DNA from: Vitis vinifera
Lineage: Eukaryota > Streptophyta > Magnoliopsida > Vitales > Vitaceae
Length of the DNA stretch: 64,000 nt
Direction of reading: 5' to 3'
NCBI RefSeq assembly: GCF_030704535.1
Contig: NC_081809.1
Coordinates: 1,410,501-1,474,500 of the forward strand
Below the pieces are notes generated by a model. It saw only the letters and a list, made by a program, of their open reading frames with translations. It searched no databases and was not told the DNA's origin. The position numbers and the translations under genes were made by a program. Positions 58,541 to 64,000 of the stretch are shown here, in pieces. Every line of letters starts with the position of its first letter. The first letter of the stretch is position 1.

Positions 58541-59764
58541 ACTTTTTTTATTTAGTAAAAAAATTATAATAAGTCATGAAAAAATAGAAAAACAAATAAC
58601 TTAAATTCTAAAAATAAATTACTTTTAATAAAAAGTCAAAAAAACAAATACTATTTATTTACGTGTGAATATATTTTAATATATATATATATATATAGAC
58701 AATTAGATTTTTTAATCAAATATTTCTTAATTAGATAAGCATAGTAGATAAGACGTGAATGACCATCTTTTATCATTTTCCATTTACTAGTCATTAGCTT
58801 TAAAAAAGAAGACAAATCCCCACAAACCCACTACTTTCCCCCTCCCTTGTTTGTACTATGCGTATTAGCATAATTGGTGGAAGGGTGACTCTTCCTATTC
58901 CCAAACAATTATCCATATTTTAAAAGGCATATCGTAAAATTTAATTATTATTACGCGCTTTGACCCTTTTTTATATTTAAATTTATCTTTTAATCAAAGA
59001 ATTTTACCAGTCAAGGTTTTGTTCCATTGCATTGGATTTCCTTCTCAAGCAATCTTAGCGGGATCATTTTGAATAATTACAATGGTTTTTTTTTTTTTGG
59101 TAGGGTTTGAACAAGACATATTCTCTTAAATATAATTAATATATAAGAGGGAATATCGTAAATGTTGACTAGAGAAACGCATGACCACCACGTTAAGGTT
59201 TCCCATTTGCTCATCTTGAACATAAGTATTAAAATAAGGTTCATCAAATTAAGGTTTTCAATTTCTTCGTCTTAAACATGAAGACGATAGATTCTTCTGA
59301 TTTGACAACGGAAACACCTCAAGAGATAAAAAGTTTTCCCTTTCTTCATATTCCCGTCCATTCTTTTATTTTTATTTTTAGTCCTTACCTTTTGATTTTT
59401 ATATCATTTTTTATAAACCTTTTTATGTTAGTAAGTAAATTTGTGGAGTGACTTACTGAAAGCTACTAAAAATAACGAATGATTAAGAGTTTGTTTGACA
59501 ATTAATTTAAAAAGTAGATTTAAAAAAACAGTTCTAATATTTTTCATGTTTACGTGCATGAATTTTATAATCAACTTGATGAATTAATTTCAAGATATAA
59601 TGTTTTTTTATTATTATTATAACAAGTTGTTTAAAAGGATCTCCCATTTTTCCTTTAAATATTTTGTTTTTTTTAATACTTTGATTCAAATACCTATTGT
59701 TTTATTGTTTGTTTAGCAGCTTTATATAATTCAGAAAATACTAATTTTTTCGAAGCCTCTTATA

Positions 59765-59910
59765 CATATTTATCATCAAAAGGTGTTATTCAATAATGTA
59801 TATTTAGTAGACCCTTACTAACACCAACAAGCATTTGTTCATATTTATCATCAAAAGGTTTTATTCAATAATATCTATCTAATAGATCCCTACTAACACC
59901 AATAAGCATT
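59765..59910. repeat. 75-bp tandem duplication
   Basis: Two copies starting catatttatcatcaaaagg at 59,765 and 59,840 both contain cttactaacacc or cctactaacacc and aagcatt. Divergence is about 10%. Confidence 0.8.
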
Positions 59911-61939
59911 CAAATATCTGTCATATATTAATTCGTGATAGTACTTTTAATGGGTTAAAGATCAATGTTTATAGCCATTTTAATGCTAGAAAGTCTAAAA
60001 ACCATTTTTAAAATGGGTGTAAAAGCACTTTAATATTTGATGTTTAAAAGTGATTTTGATAATAAGATATGGCAAAAAAAGTCATTTTTGGAAGAAATAA
60101 TAACCAATTCAAGTTATTTTCTAAAATCTTAAAATGATATTTAAAATATTATCAAATGCCTAGTTTTTGTAGGGAAAGTGCTTTTAAGTATTTAAAAAAG
60201 ATTACCAATACTTAAAAAAATACTTTAAATGGATTTTACATTAAATGGAAAAAAACGAAGGAATCACCTATCAAGTGTTAATTTTGTAATTATTTGAAGT
60301 CATTAAATAATAAATTTTAAATTTAACCAAATAATTTAAAATTATTTTAAAATTATTAAATTTAAATAAAAACTTGAGGAAAATAGACAAAATATAAATA
60401 AATAAATAATGAATTTAGTTTTACTATTTGCTTATTCAAATTTACTTTATTTCTTTATTTTCATATGCAATATGAAATTTTAAAGTTATATAATTTTTAA
60501 ATAGAAAATCAAATAAAAGGGATAGATTTTTTTTTTCCATTATTTCTTTTTGTGATTGGAACATATCTTAAAATGGTTTGAAAATTTCCAATGTACTTCG
60601 TGTTCACCATTGGCCGAAATCTTGGTCGTGGGCTGAGTCTAAACAATTACTGGGGTCCAAAATTGGGCCAGCCCGACCCTGTATCTGAAGCCAGGTCAGG
60701 AAAACCAGCATGGGCTTTAAACTGAGCCACCCTCCCTATGGCCCTACCACGTGTCATATGCGATGTGGAGTGGCGTTGAAAAAGTAAATCACGTATGGGG
60801 ATCTGTTTTTCAAAATATGTTTAGTAGTTTTTTTGACACAAATATTTTGTTTGAGAATTTGTTGTTTGTAAATAGCGTGTTTTCTAAAAATATATTTTAA
60901 TTATTTTTATTTTTATTTTTAAGGATTATTTAAAAATATAGATATATAAATATGAAAAATTATTAAAAATATATTTTTAAATATTTAAAAATTTAAAAAA
61001 ACTATTTAATAATATTTTAAGTCTCTACATAGATTTTTAACATAATAGAAGTGTTTTTAAAAAATACTCTCAAAACTTAAAACTGATTTGATCAAGCAAT
61101 TTAAAAATAGTTTTCTATTTTTAAAAAATTTTAAATACTATTTTACTATGTTTTTTAAAAATAATTTTAAAAAAACATAAGTCCATATAGTCTAAAATTT
61201 ATTTTTAAAAACTATTTTTAAATTAAAACATAAATAATAGTTTTTAAAAATCGGTTTAAAAAACACATGAGACCAAACCCCTTCTTTTTTCAAAAACAGC
61301 TTGTTATTATATTTGAAGTGTCAAACCTGATTAACCACAATCTCAACAATTGAAATTAATATTTTATTATGATTATTTAGAATTTTTCTAATTGAGTGAA
61401 TTATTCAAACCTTTATATTTACTTTTATATCAATGTGGTTTCTTTGTCATATTTCCAAGCACATCTTACTATTGGAAACTTCTAGAACACAAAATAAAAA
61501 GGATAAAACATTCACTAATGGCTAAAAATGAAAGGATTTATAATTGAAATTTAAAGAAAAATAAATAGAAATTGAAAAAAAATAAATCAATAAAAAAGGA
61601 ATTAATAAACTGAATATCTATAACATACATAAATTAAATATATTTGAAATTAATTTCTATCATTTAGTCAAAGAGTAAAAATAAAAAATAAAAAATTATA
61701 ATTAGACAATAGAAAATGAAAGATCTTCACCCATTACACAGAAATAATATGAAAGGAAATTAAATAGGTAATAATTAAGAAATTTAGAATTAGTATATAA
61801 AAAAAAAGATTAGATAAAAAAAAGTCAAAATCACTTTATATACTTTCTCCGGAAAGCATTTTACTTTTACGGTTTTATCCCAGCCGGCCCTAGTGGAGAA
61901 CCGGTTCCGTGGAATATTCCAGAAGACAAATATCTAAAA

Positions 61940-62110
61940 GAGGAAAACCCTAACCCTAGATACCACCATGCCTGGCACGTGACTTCAACTTGAGATGGAA
62001 ATTTAGAGCGCCGCAAAGGCCTACTAACACAAACATACGAGTGCTCTCACTGAAACCGTCCGATTGACTGACACGTCATCAATCCGTGTCAGTTCGTCTT
62101 TCAACGGCTG
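61940..62110 (+). promoter_or_regulatory. Promoter elements of the acidic-protein gene: telo-box, ACGT boxes
   Basis: aaaaccctaaccctag (about 61,945-61,960) is a telo-box-type motif common in promoters of plant translation and cell-growth genes. Two ACGT cores follow: ggcacgtgac (about 61,974) and gacacgtcatc (about 62,069). The latter is followed by ccgtgtcagt, giving a broken inverted repeat. Confidence 0.45.
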
Positions 62111-62253
62111 AGATTAGGTTGCAGAGTTACCTGGTAGAACGAGCGAAGAAGCTCCTGTCTACTGGTCTCTCACCTCCCCTGTTTTTTTTCGAATTTTGAT
62201 TTTAATTTTTTTCGCCAATTTTGGGTGAAAAAATTTCCCGAGAAAATTTTGAC

Positions 62254-62640
62254 ATGAAGATCATGGATGAAGAGAGGGAATTCGAGGAGGAGAAGGAAAT
62301 TAGGGTTTCGAATGGGAAGATGAATGGAGATGGGGTAGACGACGAAGACGACGGCGGGGAGGAGGCTGAGAAAAACAACGTCGTGGAAGACGGCGAGGAG
62401 GAAGATGGTGATGAGGACGATGACGATGATGACGACGACGACGACGACGACGACGACGATGAGGATGATGATGATGATGTGCAGGAGGTTCTTCAGTCGT
62501 CCGGTGGTCCTCCGGTTCAATCGGTAGACGACGACGAAGATGAGGACGAGGGCGATGAGGAGGAAGATGAAGATGGCGAGGGTGATGGTGATGACGACGA
62601 CGACGACGACGATGAAGAAGACGAGGAAAACGAAGAAGAG
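62254..62640 (+). CDS. First exon of a highly acidic Asp/Glu-rich nuclear-type protein (gene continues past the window)
   Basis: The exon encodes 129 residues from ATG 62,254 and ends in phase 0 at a GTAATT donor (62,641). The alternative start at 62,263 would remove three residues. The sequence begins MKIMDEEREFEEEKEIRV and contains two Asp/Glu-only blocks. These are separated by the ordinary segment VQEVLQSSGGPPVQSV (about 75-90). Plant proteins with this layout are often named, by low-complexity similarity alone, after yeast VHS3, and usually end in a basic KRKRS tail. That name carries no functional evidence. Such acidic tracts suggest a histone-binding or nuclear role, which is inference. 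No further exon is identified before 64,000. Confidence 0.75.
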
Positions 62641-64000
62641 GTAATTATCTCAAAATTAAGCGTATTTTTCTTGTTAATATATTGTAACGAAGTTTTAGGC
62701 TTATTCATTGGTGAAAATCATCAGATCCGGTGTTTTTTTATTGTTATACGTTCTTTTTGTTGGAGAAAAATTGATGTCTGCCTCTTTTTCTTCGATACTA
62801 ATTTCGTGCTAAGATTGATGCTTTTTTTGCGTGTTCAGCATGCTATATATTTGCTGTTGATCTATCTTTTCCTTGCATATTTTCATGGATTTGCAATTTC
62901 TATTTCAGATCTGTTTGTGCATATATGAGAATTGGATTACTGTTACCTTGTATTTGTAGTTATTGCCTTTAATCTATCAGTATCATTTGTGTTCAGAGAG
63001 GGAAAGATGTTTTAGAAACTATCTAAAAAAGGCTTTAAGTTTCTGATCTGTTGTAATTTTTCACTTCTATGATGCTGTAGTTTTATTTCATGAATTTTCA
63101 ATATTTGTTGTTCTGGATGAAGAAGTCTGGCAGAAACTTCATAGATCTATATGATATTTCAGATTTTCTATTATAGATCTAATATCTTTTACACTAGAAT
63201 TTTGTCATTTTCTAGGTGTTATGTTCTCTTAGTAAAGTCACTCTTGAATTTTTAGGTTTATTTTAGGAAATTAGATGCTGTAATGTTAGTACTGAACTGA
63301 CTACATCTACAGATCTACTCGTATTATTACAATCATCTGTTTTATTGTTCTTGTTCCATCACGAATTGCATAATCCACTGTTCTTGATGGCTCCGCCATC
63401 TCTTTGTGCTATTGAAATTATTGGGGGTTTGGGATGTTTCATTCTTCAAAACATTATATATCCCTCGTGTCAAATCCACCGGATTTGAGCAGGTTGGAGT
63501 TGGAAAAAGGGTTTGTTGAAATTGTAGTAACCTTATACGGTAGTACCTGTATTTTCTACTTTGTGTTTGACAAATCTTTTCCTCCTGCTAACTTATTGTT
63601 CTTTATGGATGAATGAAATTCCATGCGGTCTTGGAACAACCCTATTACCGTTTTTAATAATTTTTATTTTAATTTCAGTAGATTTGGTTCTTATCATAAG
63701 AGAAAAATGATTATGCAGGTAAATTAGGCTGATTTTTGTTTCTTATGCATGTTCTCTGGTCTCTTTTTGAGTGAAGATTTCCCTCGTGTTATGGGGAATA
63801 TTGGCATCCACTGAAGCAAATATTTATTTGCTCTGTAAAAGTTCAAAATTTAGGTGTTAAAACAATCATAGATAGCAAGTTTTGATTTGGGTTCTTCCTT
63901 CCAGTCTGGATCACCTATTTTCATAGGTCTAAACTACAAAAGATCGGTTAAACACTGGATCAAAATGGTCCTTTCATTAGATTGTGGAGTTACCAAACTG
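62641..64000 (+). other. Probable first intron of the acidic-protein gene
   Basis: The stretch is T-rich on the plus strand, as plant introns are, with no coding-like frame continuing the acidic protein. Small frames at 63,434-63,616 lack the expected composition. The downstream exons are most likely beyond the window. Confidence 0.5.

Larger units (their letters stand above)
56844..62253. other. Long AT-rich spacer
   Basis: No gene is recognised in 5.4 kb. The first 100-200 bases should carry the promoter of the small minus-strand gene. The remainder contains (AT)n tracts (58.5 and 58.68 kb), a 75-bp tandem duplication (59.77-59.91 kb), MITE-like sequence at about 59.95-60.55 and 60.8-61.28 kb, a richer block at 60.60-60.78 kb with a G-box CCACGTGTC near 60,748, and from about 61.85 kb the promoter of the acidic-protein gene. 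Confidence 0.55.

Noticed and set aside
62170-62708. Minus-strand frames rich in Val/Ile and Ser opposite the acidic exon
   Set aside because: Antisense of the GAC/GAT/GAG codon run; the composition is forced by the repeat.

Overview
The window looks like nuclear DNA of a eudicot plant. It is AT-rich, its genes are split by many GT-AG introns, and every recognisable protein is a plant type: a GPN-loop GTPase, a galactokinase, invertase/pectinesterase inhibitors and a plant poly(A) polymerase. The protein sequences and the style of the repeats suggest a woody eudicot, perhaps grapevine. That is inference, because no database could be searched. There are no prokaryotic operons, rRNA genes or CRISPR arrays.

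Layout from left to right. 1-5.2 kb is gene-free repeat-derived DNA, with a possible LTR-element fossil around 1.2-2.55 kb and a 133-bp tandem duplication at 4.46-4.72 kb. 5.6-10.3 kb (+) holds a complete six-exon GPN1/QQT2-type GTPase. 12.1-19.1 kb (+) holds a complete 13-exon galactokinase (GAL1, 499 aa). 19.1-23.4 kb is AT-rich spacer with miniature transposon debris and a cluster of TGGGCC-type promoter boxes. 23.4-26.2 kb (+) holds a small basic single-pass membrane protein of unknown function.

27.9-32.9 kb (-) is a tandem array of four invertase/pectinesterase-inhibitor genes, followed by the wreck of a fifth at 33.3-33.8 kb. An intact 5.27-kb hAT transposon (34,017-39,284) lies next to it, with perfect 8-bp target-site duplications and an uninterrupted 1,055-codon spliced transposase. 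A diverged inhibitor gene follows at 41.3 kb (+); it has lost the first disulfide hairpin and sits behind a duplicated promoter. 42.4-51.5 kb (-) holds a complete ten-exon nuclear poly(A) polymerase of the short PAPS3 type.

51.5-62.2 kb is mostly AT-rich spacer made of miniature inverted-repeat elements, including a dimeric PIF/Harbinger-like element with TTA duplications. One small membrane-protein gene (56.6-56.8 kb, -) lies in it. At 62.25 kb (+) the first exon of a strongly acidic, Asp/Glu-rich protein begins, and that gene runs off the right edge.

The single-copy genes are unrelated housekeeping functions: RNA polymerase II assembly and import, galactose salvage, and polyadenylation. 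The inhibitor array is the part that has evolved as a unit, by local duplication, motif loss and decay, and the hAT element landed within its territory.
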